A program made the position numbers and the translations under genes. The notes below the pieces were generated by a model. That model had not been told where the DNA came from, searched no databases, and saw nothing but the letters and a program-made list of their open reading frames with translations. DNA of 64,000 bases from Pseudoclavibacter sp. 13-3. Lineage in GTDB: Bacteria > Actinomycetota > Actinomycetes > Actinomycetales > Microbacteriaceae. The stretch covers positions 124,001-188,000 of the forward strand of contig NZ_JAJOZT010000002.1 of assembly GCF_021168475.1 (NCBI RefSeq). The letters run 5' to 3'. Every line of letters begins with the position of its first letter. Within the stretch, counting starts at the first letter, position 1. Shown here piece after piece: positions 53,307-61,621 of this stretch.

Positions 53307-54959
53307 ATGCCGGATCTCGTCTTCGACAACGTCTCGATCACCTATCGCACCTCGGGTCGCAACGACCGAGGCACCGTCGCCGCGGTGAAGGGGGTCTCGC
53401 TCGCTCTTCCGGAAGGCGGCACCCTCGGTCTCGCCGGCGAATCGGGCTCGGGCAAGTCGACGCTCGCCATGAGCGCGCTCAGACTGCTGCCCAAGAACGC
53501 TCGCATCGACGGAGAGGTGCTGCTCGGCGACAAGCGAGTCGACGAGCTGAGCTTCGGCGAGCTGCGAGCCGTGCGCTGGGCCGAGGCCTCGATCGTCTTT
53601 CAGGGAGCCATGCACTCGCTCAACCCCGTGCGCACGGTGGGGCAGCAGATTCTCGAGGCCCTCGAACTGCACACCAAGGGCAAATGGAAGACCGCCGAGG
53701 CACGGCGCGCCCGTCTGCACGAGCTGCTGGAATCGGTCGACCTGGCCAAGGCCAAGGCCGCCAGCTACCCGCACGAACTCTCGGGTGGGCAGAAACAGCG
53801 CGTGATGATCGCCATGGCACTGGCCTGCGAACCGCAGATCATCATCGCCGACGAACCGACGACCGCGCTCGACGTGATCGTTCAGAAGCAGATTCTCGAC
53901 ATGATCGCCCACCTCGTCACCGAGCGGGGCATCTCACTGCTGATGATCAGTCACGACCTCTCTGTGCTCGCCACCGCGTGCGAGCGCATCGCCGTGATGC
54001 GCGGCGGCGAACTGGTCGAGGTGGGCGAGTCGCACCGCATCTGCACGGAGCCCAGTGAGCCGTACACTCAGCAGCTCGCACACGCCTTCCCGACGATCGG
54101 CGACCCCGCATCTCGCATGCATCCGGTGACGCGCCAGCATCGAGACAAACCCGATGACGGGCTGAACCATGAGATGACCGATGAGGTGCTGCTCGAAGCG
54201 CGCAATGTGTCGATCACGTACCGCACCGGCAAACGCCCGCACACGGCTGTGCACGATGTCAACCTCGCCTGCCATCGCGGCGAGATTCTCGCACTGGTGG
54301 GCCAGTCGGGGTCGGGCAAGACGAGTCTCGCCCGTGCGCTGCTCGGTCTGCAGTCCGTCGATCCCGGCGGCGAGGTGCTCTACTCGGGCAGCCCCATTCC
54401 GACGCGGTCGAAAGAGCTGAGGCGCTTTCGCCAGCAGGTGCAGCTGGTGCTGCAGGATCCATCGGCGGCGCTGAACCCCAAGCTCAGCGTCTACGAGTCA
54501 GTGGCCGAGGGGCTGCGCATTCAGGGCTACGGCGGTGACGAGCACGCACGCGTGGTCGAGAGCATCGAGAACGCCGAGCTGCGCCCCGCATCGCGCTATC
54601 TGGGAGCGATTCCACAGGAGCTCTCGGGCGGGCAGCGCCAGCGGGTCGTGATCGCAGGCGCGCTCGCGCTGCATCCGTCGATGCTCATCGCTGACGAGCC
54701 GGTCGCATCGCTCGACGCGTCGGTGCGCGGCGAGATCCTCGCCCTGCTGCTGGGGCTGCGTCGTCGCCTGGGGCTCTCTGCACTGGTGATCACGCACGAC
54801 CTCGGTCTGGCCTGGAACATCGCCGACACCGTCGCCGTGATGCATCAGGGGCGCATCGTCGAGCACGGCACCACCGAGCAGGTGCTGCTCGACCCGCAGG
54901 ACGCATACACGAAACGGCTGTTGCAGGCGGCTCCGCAGATCGAGCGGGCGACGGCATGA
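53307..54959 (+). CDS. Fused peptide ABC transporter ATPase (DppD-DppF in one chain)
   Basis: 550 residues with two complete ABC domains. Domain 1: Walker A GESGSGKST, signature LSGGQKQRVMIAMAL, Walker B IIIADEPTTALDV, H-loop LLMISHDLS. Domain 2 starts near residue 290: GQSGSGKTS, LSGGQRQRVVIAGAL, MLIADEPVASLDA, LVITHDLGLA. Each has the C-terminal segment PYTQQLAHAFP or AYTKRLLQAAP of the oligopeptide family. A linker of about 25 residues joins them. The real start is 53307, two bases after the DppC stop; the frame extends upstream only as shadow. It drives peptide import. Confidence 0.93.
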   Translation: MPDLVFDNVSITYRTSGRNDRGTVAAVKGVSLALPEGGTLGLAGESGSGKSTLAMSALRLLPKNARIDGEVLLGDKRVDELSFGELRAVRWAEASIVFQGAMHSLNPVRTVGQQILEALELHTKGKWKTAEARRARLHELLESVDLAKAKAASYPHELSGGQKQRVMIAMALACEPQIIIADEPTTALDVIVQKQILDMIAHLVTERGISLLMISHDLSVLATACERIAVMRGGELVEVGESHRICTEPSEPYTQQLAHAFPTIGDPASRMHPVTRQHRDKPDDGLNHEMTDEVLLEARNVSITYRTGKRPHTAVHDVNLACHRGEILALVGQSGSGKTSLARALLGLQSVDPGGEVLYSGSPIPTRSKELRRFRQQVQLVLQDPSAALNPKLSVYESVAEGLRIQGYGGDEHARVVESIENAELRPASRYLGAIPQELSGGQRQRVVIAGALALHPSMLIADEPVASLDASVRGEILALLLGLRRRLGLSALVITHDLGLAWNIADTVAVMHQGRIVEHGTTEQVLLDPQDAYTKRLLQAAPQIERATA

Positions 54960-55960
54960 CTGTCGCCACCAGCGTCGCCGGCCTCGGCTCGGCCGGCGCG
55001 AGGGATGCAGGCTTTCTCGACGACGCCTTTCTCAGCGAGGCACCCCTGCGCCCGGGCGATCGCGTGCGCCTGGTGGCGGCATCCGGCCCGGGCAGGGCGG
55101 CCAGCATCGCCTACGCCGTCGAGCAGCTGAGCATCTGGGGGCTGCGCCCCGTGGTCGGCCACCACGCGCACGACGTCGACAGGCAGCTGCCCTACCTCGC
55201 CGGCAGCGATGACGATCGCCGCGCCGACCTCGTCGACGCCTGGCTCGACCCCGAGGCGCAGGCGGTGATCTGTCTGCGCGGCGGCTACGGCGCGATGCGT
55301 CTGCTCGACGGGATCGACTGGTCGGCGATGCGTGGCGCGCGCATCGGGGCGACGGGGCGGCCCAAGCTGCTCACGGGGTCGTCTGACGTCACCGCCCTGC
55401 ATCAGGCGTGGGGGGCACACGTCGGTGTTCCCACGCTGTTCAGCCCGATGCCGGCGAATGACGTGTTTCGCGACTCGACGTTCATTCGAGCCGATGTGCA
55501 TCGGTGGCTGATGGAGCCGTGGCGCGGTCGGGTGATCACCGGGCCACGCGCAGAGACCCTCGTCGCCGGCGAGGTGCAGGGGCGCACCTTCGGCGGCAAT
55601 CTGAGCCTGATCGCGGCGTCGGTCGGCGCGCCCGAGTTCACACTGCCTGCGGGTGGCATCGCGATTCTCGAAGACATCGACGAAGACCTCTACCGCCTCG
55701 ACAACCTCATGATCCAGTTGCAGCGCTGTGGCTGGCTTCGTGCGGCCGCCGGCATCGTGCTCGGCTCATGGCACAACTGTGCGCCGATCGATGAGGTGCG
55801 CGCGCTCATAATGCACTACGTCGGAGACCTGGGCGTGCCGGTGGCCTGGGAGCTCGGCGTCGGGCATGACCCCGAAGCGCCGAGCGTGCCCCTGGGCGCG
55901 ACGGTGCGACTGCACGCGCACACGAGCGAGCAGCCCCGTCTGGTCGTCGAGTCGGTCTGA
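54956..55960 (+). CDS. S66 family LD-carboxypeptidase
   Basis: 334 residues. The S66 catalytic triad is visible: nucleophile Ser143 in LTGSSDVTAL, Glu239 in AILEDID and His304 in GVGHDPEAP. The LRGGYGAMRLLDGIDW segment is also typical. The family cleaves L,D-peptide bonds such as meso-diaminopimelate or Lys to D-Ala in murein tetrapeptides (LdcA), or degrades peptide antibiotics (MccF). Without a signal peptide it acts in the cytoplasm on imported peptides. It overlaps the transporter ATPase by 4 bp. A 25-residue N-terminal extension is unusual. Confidence 0.93.
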   Translation: MTVATSVAGLGSAGARDAGFLDDAFLSEAPLRPGDRVRLVAASGPGRAASIAYAVEQLSIWGLRPVVGHHAHDVDRQLPYLAGSDDDRRADLVDAWLDPEAQAVICLRGGYGAMRLLDGIDWSAMRGARIGATGRPKLLTGSSDVTALHQAWGAHVGVPTLFSPMPANDVFRDSTFIRADVHRWLMEPWRGRVITGPRAETLVAGEVQGRTFGGNLSLIAASVGAPEFTLPAGGIAILEDIDEDLYRLDNLMIQLQRCGWLRAAAGIVLGSWHNCAPIDEVRALIMHYVGDLGVPVAWELGVGHDPEAPSVPLGATVRLHAHTSEQPRLVVESV

Positions 55961-55981
55961 GACACCAGAAGGTGATGCCTG

Positions 55982-56497
55982 ATGACTGAGAGAGTCGACG
56001 AGATCGACCGCATCATCATCGATCTGCTGATGTCTGACGGCCGGGCCCGTCTCGCCGCGCTGGCCGACGCGACCGGTCTGTCGACATCGGCGGTGCAGCT
56101 GCGCCTGCGTCGACTCGAGAGCACCGGCCTCATCACCGGCTATCGCGCACAGGTCGACTACGATCGGCTCGGACGCTCATTGACCGCACTCATCGAGATC
56201 ACCCCGGTCGATCCGGGGCAGCCCGACGACGCGCCAGATCGGCTGCGCCACATCGACGGCATCGTCTCGTGCTATTCGGTGGCTGGCGCAGCGAGCTATG
56301 TGCTGTTCGTGCGGGTCGAGGGGCCCATCGCGCTCGAGCAGCTGATCGGCAGCATTCGCCTTCACGCGCGAGTCACGACGCGAACCACGATCATTCTGAG
56401 CACTCCCTTCGAACACCGCCATGAGCAGCTGGCCGACGCATCGACGGGCGCACCACCCACGTCTGACCCCACAATGACAGAGAAGGAGCCGCAGTGA
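55982..56497 (+). CDS. Lrp/AsnC-family transcriptional regulator
   Basis: 171 residues. The N-terminal helix-turn-helix reads IDLLMSDGRARLAALADATG and LSTSAVQLRLRRLESTGLI, and the C-terminal RAM domain binds an amino acid ligand. Such regulators often control amino-acid and peptide catabolism. Its place inside the operon suggests autoregulation of the whole locus in response to an amino acid released from the peptides. AGAAGGTG precedes the ATG. The stop overlaps the next gene (GTGA). The tail after residue 150 is Ser/Thr/Pro-rich and not conserved. Confidence 0.9.
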   Translation: MTERVDEIDRIIIDLLMSDGRARLAALADATGLSTSAVQLRLRRLESTGLITGYRAQVDYDRLGRSLTALIEITPVDPGQPDDAPDRLRHIDGIVSCYSVAGAASYVLFVRVEGPIALEQLIGSIRLHARVTTRTTIILSTPFEHRHEQLADASTGAPPTSDPTMTEKEPQ

Positions 56498-57315
56498 CCA
56501 TCGAGATTCCAGAGCTGCATTCACGCGTGACCTGGTCGATCCACGTCGCCGATGCGCAGACCGGCGAGGTGCTCGCCTCGCATGAGCCCGACACCCAGTG
56601 CGAGACCGCGAGCATCGGCAAGATCTTTCTGCTGATCGAGGTGGCGAGGCGACTCGACGAGGGCAGCCTGGCCGCCGAACAGCGCATCGAGATTCCCGAT
56701 GCCCTGCGCGTGGCCGACTCGGGTCTGCTCTACCGCATGCATGACCAGCGCATCACCGTGCATGACGCCGCCCTCCTGGTCGGCGCGGTCAGCGACAATC
56801 TGGCGACCAACGCGCTCATCCACCTGTGCGGTCTCGACGCGGTGCGCGCGGTCGCGCCGGCACTGGGGTATGCGCGCACCTCACTGCATGACTACATTCG
56901 CAACGAGCGCACGCCAGACCTGCCCTGGACGCCGTCGTACGGCACCGCCGCCGAGCTCGGCGACGTGATCGGGCGGCTCGGGCGTCACGAAGTCATCTCA
57001 GCGGCGGTCAGCGCGCAGGTGCTCGACTGGCTCGCCGCAGACGTCGACACGTCGATGGTGGCCGATGCGTTTCTGCTCGATCCTCTCGCGCACGTCGAAC
57101 CCGAGTACGAGCAGATGGTGCTGCGACACAAGACCGGCAGCACCGACTTCGCGCGTATCGATGTCGGCGTCGTCAACGGGCCGCAGGCAGGTGTCGCCTA
57201 TGCCGTCGCCGCCAACTGGAAAGGCGAACCCGACGATCTGCGCGCTCCTGTACTGCAGGCGATGCACGCCATCGGCGAGCAGATTCGCGCGCACGTCACC
57301 GGGCTGCCTGCATGA
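56494..57315 (+). CDS. Class A beta-lactamase-fold serine hydrolase, cytoplasmic, copy 1
   Basis: 273 residues. The three penicilloyl-serine motifs are present: S40-I-G-K43, S100-D-N102 and K213-T-G215. The omega-loop ExxLN with the deacylating Glu of true class A beta-lactamases is not visible between residues 135 and 165. With no signal peptide either, a resistance role is unlikely; a DD-peptidase, D-aminoacyl hydrolase or amidase is more likely. It has a paralogue two genes downstream. GTGA overlap with the Lrp gene and ATGA overlap with the C45 gene show tight coupling. Confidence 0.85.
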   Translation: MTIEIPELHSRVTWSIHVADAQTGEVLASHEPDTQCETASIGKIFLLIEVARRLDEGSLAAEQRIEIPDALRVADSGLLYRMHDQRITVHDAALLVGAVSDNLATNALIHLCGLDAVRAVAPALGYARTSLHDYIRNERTPDLPWTPSYGTAAELGDVIGRLGRHEVISAAVSAQVLDWLAADVDTSMVADAFLLDPLAHVEPEYEQMVLRHKTGSTDFARIDVGVVNGPQAGVAYAVAANWKGEPDDLRAPVLQAMHAIGEQIRAHVTGLPA

Positions 57316-58403
57316 CCGCCCGGGTCGAGACGCTGCCGGCTGTCGCGGGCCTGCCGTGGACGGTCTTTCGCGGTGACCGCGAGTCGGTCTTTCTCGCCCT
57401 CGGCCGTCATCACGCCGAGCTGATCTCGTCGGTGCGCGGCCGCGTCGACCAGCAGTGGCAGTCGCTGATGAACCGAATCGATGACCCGCAGCGGGCTGAG
57501 CGACTGAGCCGCATCATCGACAGCACCAGACGATGGTTGCCCATCGAGGCGCAGGAGCTCGCCTGGATCGCTGCAGGCGCCGGTCTGCACGAACTCGATC
57601 TCTGGGTGTACAACCTGCGTGGCGATCTCGGACGTGACGGCACCGGATGCTCAGACGTCTGCACCGCGAACGATGGACACGTCGTGCTGGGCCACAACGA
57701 AGACGGCGACGCCCATCTTCGCGAAGACATGCGCCTCATTACGCTCGATGTCGAGGGCGACCCCAGCTGCACGGTGATCTGGTACCCGGGAATGCTGCCT
57801 GCGAATTCGTTCGTCGCGACCTCAGCAGGGCTGGTCTTCGGCCTCGACCATGTGCCGGTGTCGACCCCGAGCATCACCGGCTGCGGGCGGCACTTCGTCG
57901 CGCGCCATGCCCAGCGCCAGCCTGATGGGCAGGCTGCTCGCCGCGTGGTGCGCGAGACGCCGTGTGCCGGAGGGTTCTCTTTCGACATCGCAGATGCCGT
58001 GAACGGCCGAGCTGACGTGATCGAGAACGCGGCCGGGCGTGTGAGCGAGGTCTCCGCAGACTCTGCCGTGTTCTGCCACACCAACCATTTGCGTCTGGTC
58101 GACGGCACGGAGGCCGGGCTGAGCGTCCCCGATAACGACGAGTGGCTCGCCGAGAGCCGCACTCGGCGTCGTGCGCTGTCTTCGGCTGTCGAGAGCGCTG
58201 AGACGTCGGCGGGTGCGGTGGATGCCGCCGGTGTGCTGGCGGCGTTGCGCGCGCCCGGTGTGCTGAACCGACGCGACGATCTGTGCACATTGGCGACCGC
58301 GGTGGCTGATCTCACGGAGGATCGCATCACGGTGCAGGCGTCGACGACGGCGTGGACGGGGCGTCTGAGCGCCTTCGTTCGTGGAGAGCAGGAGGAAAGC
58401 TGA
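57312..58403 (+). CDS. C45 family peptidase/acyltransferase (penicillin acyltransferase-like)
   Basis: 363 residues of the Ntn-hydrolase C45 family, which includes isopenicillin N acyltransferase and carcinine hydrolase. The probable nucleophile is Cys113 in GTGCSDVCTAN, followed by GHVVLGHNEDGD with the conserved Asn; family members self-cleave just before this Cys, giving a small alpha and a large beta chain. A second region around HTNHL is also typical. It is sandwiched between two serine-hydrolase genes with 4-bp overlaps, so all three products probably act on the same imported N-acylated or peptide substrate. Confidence 0.85.
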   Translation: MTARVETLPAVAGLPWTVFRGDRESVFLALGRHHAELISSVRGRVDQQWQSLMNRIDDPQRAERLSRIIDSTRRWLPIEAQELAWIAAGAGLHELDLWVYNLRGDLGRDGTGCSDVCTANDGHVVLGHNEDGDAHLREDMRLITLDVEGDPSCTVIWYPGMLPANSFVATSAGLVFGLDHVPVSTPSITGCGRHFVARHAQRQPDGQAARRVVRETPCAGGFSFDIADAVNGRADVIENAAGRVSEVSADSAVFCHTNHLRLVDGTEAGLSVPDNDEWLAESRTRRRALSSAVESAETSAGAVDAAGVLAALRAPGVLNRRDDLCTLATAVADLTEDRITVQASTTAWTGRLSAFVRGEQEES

Positions 58404-59200
58404 TGCAGGTGCACGACGACGAGACCATGCGCTGGTCGGCGAGGGTGTTCGACATCGACACCGGCGAGGTGCTGCTGGAGCACTGCGAAGACCGAGTGTT
58501 GGACACCGCGAGCGTGGGCAAGATCTTTCTGCTGCACACGGTGCTCGACCAGGTCGATCGCGGCGAGCGGGTGCTCGAGGAGCAGATCACGCGACGCCCC
58601 TCGGAGCTCATGGACAACTCCGGGCTCTGGTACCTGCTTCAGGCTGACACGCTCAGCGTCTACGACATCTGTGCGCTGATCGGCGCGGTGAGCGACAACG
58701 CGGCCACGAACACACTGTGTCGGGTGGTCGGGCTCGACGCTGTGCAGCGGCACACCGAGCGTCTGGGCTATCGCGACTCAGGGCTCGACGACAGCGTGCG
58801 CTGGCCGATGCAGCCGGGGCAGCCGACGACGCTCTCGCACGGCAGCGCCCGCGAGCTCGCCGACTTCGTGGCGCGCATTGCCCGTGGCGAGTCGCTCAGC
58901 CGCTCGAGCATCGACGTCTTCACCCGCTGGCTGGGCGCCGGCATGGACTGCTCGATGGTGGCCAGCGCCTTCAACGTCGATCCGCTCTCGCACTACTACT
59001 ACGACCCCGAGATCTGGCTGTGGAACAAGACCGGCACGATCGGCTGCGCTCGGGCCGACATCGGTGTCGCGATGTCGAAGACGCGCCGAGTCGCCTATGC
59101 GGTGCTCGCCAACTGGCGTCGCGGCGACGACCGACGAGACGAGGCTCTGCAGCAGATGCGCACAGTCGGCGAGGGCATTCGTCGGCATCTGCTCGGCTGA
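58403..59200 (+). CDS. Class A beta-lactamase-fold serine hydrolase, cytoplasmic, copy 2
   Basis: 265 residues. Motifs: S37-V-G-K40, S97-D-N99 and K209-T-G211. It resembles copy 1 (shared GKIFLL, IGAVSDN and MDxSMVA patterns) but is clearly diverged, for example NVDPLSHYYYDPEIWLWNKTG. The ExxLN deacylation motif is again not visible and there is no signal peptide. ATG at 58403 is preceded by AGGAGG and overlaps the C45 stop (TGATG); the frame upstream to 58352 is not needed. Last gene of the operon, followed by a family A repeat. Confidence 0.85.
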   Translation: MQVHDDETMRWSARVFDIDTGEVLLEHCEDRVLDTASVGKIFLLHTVLDQVDRGERVLEEQITRRPSELMDNSGLWYLLQADTLSVYDICALIGAVSDNAATNTLCRVVGLDAVQRHTERLGYRDSGLDDSVRWPMQPGQPTTLSHGSARELADFVARIARGESLSRSSIDVFTRWLGAGMDCSMVASAFNVDPLSHYYYDPEIWLWNKTGTIGCARADIGVAMSKTRRVAYAVLANWRRGDDRRDEALQQMRTVGEGIRRHLLG

Positions 59201-59596
59201 AGACTGCTGCCGGAGGCGAGTCTGAGTGTGCTGAGGTGTGCGCTGAGGTGTGCGCTGCCTTGCACTGCCGGTTACTGCGAAGAGCCCCGCCAAGATCTGC
59301 GCAGCTCTCGCCCAACCCCCGCAGAGAAGCAGTGATTCTGCGGTGATTTGGTCGGTGCTGCGGTGATTTGGCGGGGTGGCTGGGACTGGGTGTGGGTGGG
59401 TTGAGGTGTGGGTGCTGCAGGGACTGGGGCTGGGGTGTGGATGTTGCCGTTGCGGTGGCCGATCGGAGCGTTCTGCTGGTATGCTTGAGCGGTCTGTGCC
59501 GTCGCATATCCATATGCTGACAGCTGGACATTGAGATTACCCTCCTGCTGCAGAAGAGTTCTGCGGCCGTTCGAGTCCGAAGGAGGTGGGTGATTC
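59201..59596 (+). promoter_or_regulatory. Spacer before rpsF: family A repeat and ribosomal promoter
   Basis: 396 bp. The left part holds the family A repeat (59279-59377), then a G/T-rich stretch. TATGCT at 59480-59485 is a candidate extended -10 box for rpsF, with no convincing -35. A 110-nt leader follows that could bind S6/S18 for feedback control, but I could not find the motif with confidence. AAGGAGGTG lies before the rpsF ATG. Confidence 0.5.
59279..59377. repeat. Structured intergenic repeat, family A copy 2
   Basis: Nearly identical to 47168-47267. Here the end arms CCCCGCCAA and TTGGCGGGG are perfectly complementary, enclosing about 75 nt with the CCGCAGA/TCTGCGG inner hairpin. 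It lies 78 bp after the last gene of the transporter operon and could serve as its terminator or RNA 3'-end structure. Confidence 0.8.
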
Positions 59597-59932
59597 ATGT
59601 CTCAGAACATCAACAAGTATGAGCTGGCCGTGATTCTCGATCCGTCGGTGGATGACCGAAAGGTTGCCACGACCATCGAGAAGTTCCTGGCTGTCGTCCC
59701 GAAAGAGGGCGGCACCGTCGACAACGTCGACATCTGGGGCCGTCGTCAGTTCGCATACCCCATTCAGAAGAAGACCGAGGGCAGCTACGCCTTCGTGCAG
59801 ATCAGCTCGACTCCTGACACCATCAACGAGGTCGACCGTCTGCTGCGTCTGTCAGACTCCGTGCTGCGCACCAAGGTGCTGCGCGCCGAAGACGCCCGCG
59901 TCGTGCTGCGTCAGCCTCGGAAGGCCAGCTGA
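59597..59932 (+). CDS. rpsF: 30S ribosomal protein S6
   Basis: 111 residues. The S6 fold is shown by [35 protein letters not shown] and [15 protein letters not shown]6 binds S18 on the small-subunit platform. It starts the conserved rpsF-ssb-rpsR-rplI cluster; ssb begins 2 bp after the stop. A strong AAGGAGGTG site precedes the ATG. Confidence 0.98.
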   Translation: MSQNINKYELAVILDPSVDDRKVATTIEKFLAVVPKEGGTVDNVDIWGRRQFAYPIQKKTEGSYAFVQISSTPDTINEVDRLLRLSDSVLRTKVLRAEDARVVLRQPRKAS

Positions 59933-59934
59933 CC

Positions 59935-60564
59935 ATGGCCGGCGAGACCGTCATCACGGTCGTCGGCAACCTGACCGGCGACCCTGAGCTGCGCTACACC
60001 CAGAACGGTGTCGCAGTGGCGTCGTTCACGATCGCCTCGACCCCGCGCAGCTTCGACCGCGCATCGGGCGAGTGGAAGGACGGCGACGCGCTGTTCCTTC
60101 GCGCGAGCGTGTGGCGCGACTTCGCAGAGCATGTTGCGAAGAGCCTGACCAAGGGCATGCGAGTCATCGCCCAGGGTCGGCTGCGCCAGCGGTCATACCA
60201 GGATCGTGAAGGCAACAACCGCACCAGCTACGAACTCGACATCGACGAGGTCGGTCCGTCGTTGCGCTATGCGACGGCTCAGGTCGAGCGCGTCGCCCGC
60301 GGCGGTGTCCAGGGCGGTCAAGGCGGGTTCGGCGGCGGCCAGGGCAACCAGGTCGGCGGCGGTCAGGGTGGCTACGGCCAGCAGGGCGGCCAGGGTGGCC
60401 AAGGCGGCTACGGCGGTCAGCCCGCGCAGTCCGCCGCCGGCCAGGGCAACCAGGGCGGCCAGAACCGCGGCGGTCAGCCCGGCGGAGACGCCTGGGGCGA
60501 GCCTGTCTCGGGCGGCGACGGCTGGAACCAGCCGGGCGTCAACCTCGACGACACCCCGTTCTAA
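59935..60564 (+). CDS. ssb: Single-stranded DNA-binding protein
   Basis: 209 residues. The OB-fold domain covers about 1-110 ([41 protein letters not shown]). A Gly/Gln-rich linker with many GGQGG repeats follows, then the acidic tip DDTPF, a variant of DDDIPF that recruits replication and repair partners. Long Gly-rich linkers are normal in actinobacterial SSB. Confidence 0.98.
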   Translation: MAGETVITVVGNLTGDPELRYTQNGVAVASFTIASTPRSFDRASGEWKDGDALFLRASVWRDFAEHVAKSLTKGMRVIAQGRLRQRSYQDREGNNRTSYELDIDEVGPSLRYATAQVERVARGGVQGGQGGFGGGQGNQVGGGQGGYGQQGGQGGQGGYGGQPAQSAAGQGNQGGQNRGGQPGGDAWGEPVSGGDGWNQPGVNLDDTPF

Positions 60565-60657
60565 ACGCGCCTCAGCGTCAGAATCGAAGCGGGCAGCAGG
60601 CGGGCGTGAGCCCGCATCCGCAACACACAGTTTCAAGAACTCAGAAAGAAGTAGAAA

Positions 60658-60921
60658 ATGGCTGGTAAGGGAGCAGCGCGCGCCAAGGCCGCGCGCAACG
60701 CCAAGCTCAACCAGAAGGTTGTGCCCTCCAAGGTGATCCGCGTCGACGTCGTCGACTACAAAGATGTCAACACCCTGCGCAAGTTCGTGTCGGAGCGCGG
60801 CAAGATTCGTTCGCGCCGCATCACCGGCGTGAGCGTGCAGGAGCAGCGCCTGATCGCACGCGCTGTCAAGAACGCCCGTGAACTCGCTCTGCTGCCGTAC
60901 TCCGGCGCGGGCCGCCACTGA
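60658..60921 (+). CDS. rpsR: 30S ribosomal protein S18
   Basis: 87 residues, with [19 protein letters not shown] and [20 protein letters not shown]. The N-terminus is a basic Ala/Lys-rich extension. Actinobacteria often have two S18 versions, with or without zinc-binding Cys; this one lacks Cys, so it is the zinc-independent form. AGAAAGAAG precedes the ATG. Confidence 0.97.
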   Translation: MAGKGAARAKAARNAKLNQKVVPSKVIRVDVVDYKDVNTLRKFVSERGKIRSRRITGVSVQEQRLIARAVKNARELALLPYSGAGRH

Positions 60922-60951
60922 GGCGCGAGAAGCGAAAGGGACTGAACCACA

Positions 60952-61404
60952 ATGTCGAAACTCATTCTGACCCAAGAAGTCGACGGCCTCGGCACCGCCG
61001 GTGACATCGTCGACGTCAAGGCCGGCTACGCCCGCAACTACCTGCTGCCGCACGGCTACGCCGTCGCGTGGAGCGCGGGTGGCGCCAAGCAGGTCGAGCA
61101 GATTCGCGCGGCACGTGCCGCTCGCGAGCTCGCGACCATCGAAGAGGCCCGCGATCTCAAGCTGCGCATCGAGAACGTGCGCGTGCGCCTCGAGACCAAG
61201 GCCGGTCGTGAAGGCCGTCTCTTCGGCGCGGTGAAGGCCGCTGACATCGCCGAGGCGATCGCCGCAGCCGGCATCGGCAAGGTCGATCGCAAGCGCATCG
61301 TCATCGCCGACCCGATCAAGTCGACCGGCGACCACAAGGCGCAGCTCAAGCTGCACCCCGACGTCGTCGCCGACATCACGCTGCAGGTCATCGCCAAGAA
61401 GTGA
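60952..61404 (+). CDS. rplI: 50S ribosomal protein L9
   Basis: 150 residues. L9 landmarks: [27 protein letters not shown] (in parts [15 protein letters not shown] and [13 protein letters not shown]), the long connecting helix [17 protein letters not shown] and a C-terminal domain with [23 protein letters not shown] precedes the ATG. In many actinobacteria dnaB follows; here a terminator and a GntR regulator follow instead. Confidence 0.98.
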   Translation: MSKLILTQEVDGLGTAGDIVDVKAGYARNYLLPHGYAVAWSAGGAKQVEQIRAARAARELATIEEARDLKLRIENVRVRLETKAGREGRLFGAVKAADIAEAIAAAGIGKVDRKRIVIADPIKSTGDHKAQLKLHPDVVADITLQVIAKK

Positions 61405-61464
61405 CCTCGTCGCGGTGAGCGCCGCAGGATGCTCTGATCGGGCAGCCTGACCGGCTCACGTCAC

Positions 61465-61507
61465 GAGCAGGGCCCCGCATCCTTTCGAGGATGTCGGGGC
61501 CCTGCTC
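61465..61507 (+). terminator. Rho-independent terminator after rplI
   Basis: GAGCAGGGCCCCG (61465-61477) pairs with CGGGGCCCTGCTC (61495-61507), and CATCCT pairs with AGGATG around a TTCG tetraloop, giving 19 base pairs with one bulged T. GTATTTCG follows. This ends the ribosomal operon. Confidence 0.92.
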
Positions 61508-61534
61508 GTATTTCGGGCGTCGACGCGACGATGG

Positions 61535-61540
61535 TACGCT
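61535..61540 (+). promoter_or_regulatory. Candidate -10 box for the HutC-type regulator gene
   Basis: TACGCT downstream of the rplI terminator, with TTTCGG about 18 bp upstream as a weak -35. The ATG of the regulator is 82 nt further on. Confidence 0.35.
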
Positions 61541-61621
61541 GGCCGCGCAGTCTCGGGGGGATGACAGTACCGCGACGCTCAGTGCGTCGTCTCGCTCTTC
61601 TCGGAAAGCCGCGATCGACAC

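Noticed and set aside
53307-54959. Two separate ATPase genes instead of one fused gene
   Set aside because: I checked for a stop or a frameshift between the two ABC domains and found none; the frame runs through a short linker, so a single fused chain is called.
56494-59200. Beta-lactam resistance genes
   Set aside because: SxxK, SDN and KTG are present, but signal peptides and the ExxLN deacylation motif are not visible, and the genes sit in a peptide-uptake operon. A resistance label would be misleading.
59485-59596. S6/S18-binding autoregulatory leader before rpsF
   Set aside because: A short CGGCC/GTCCG pairing exists near the start codon, but the required bulge and loop pattern could not be matched with confidence by eye.
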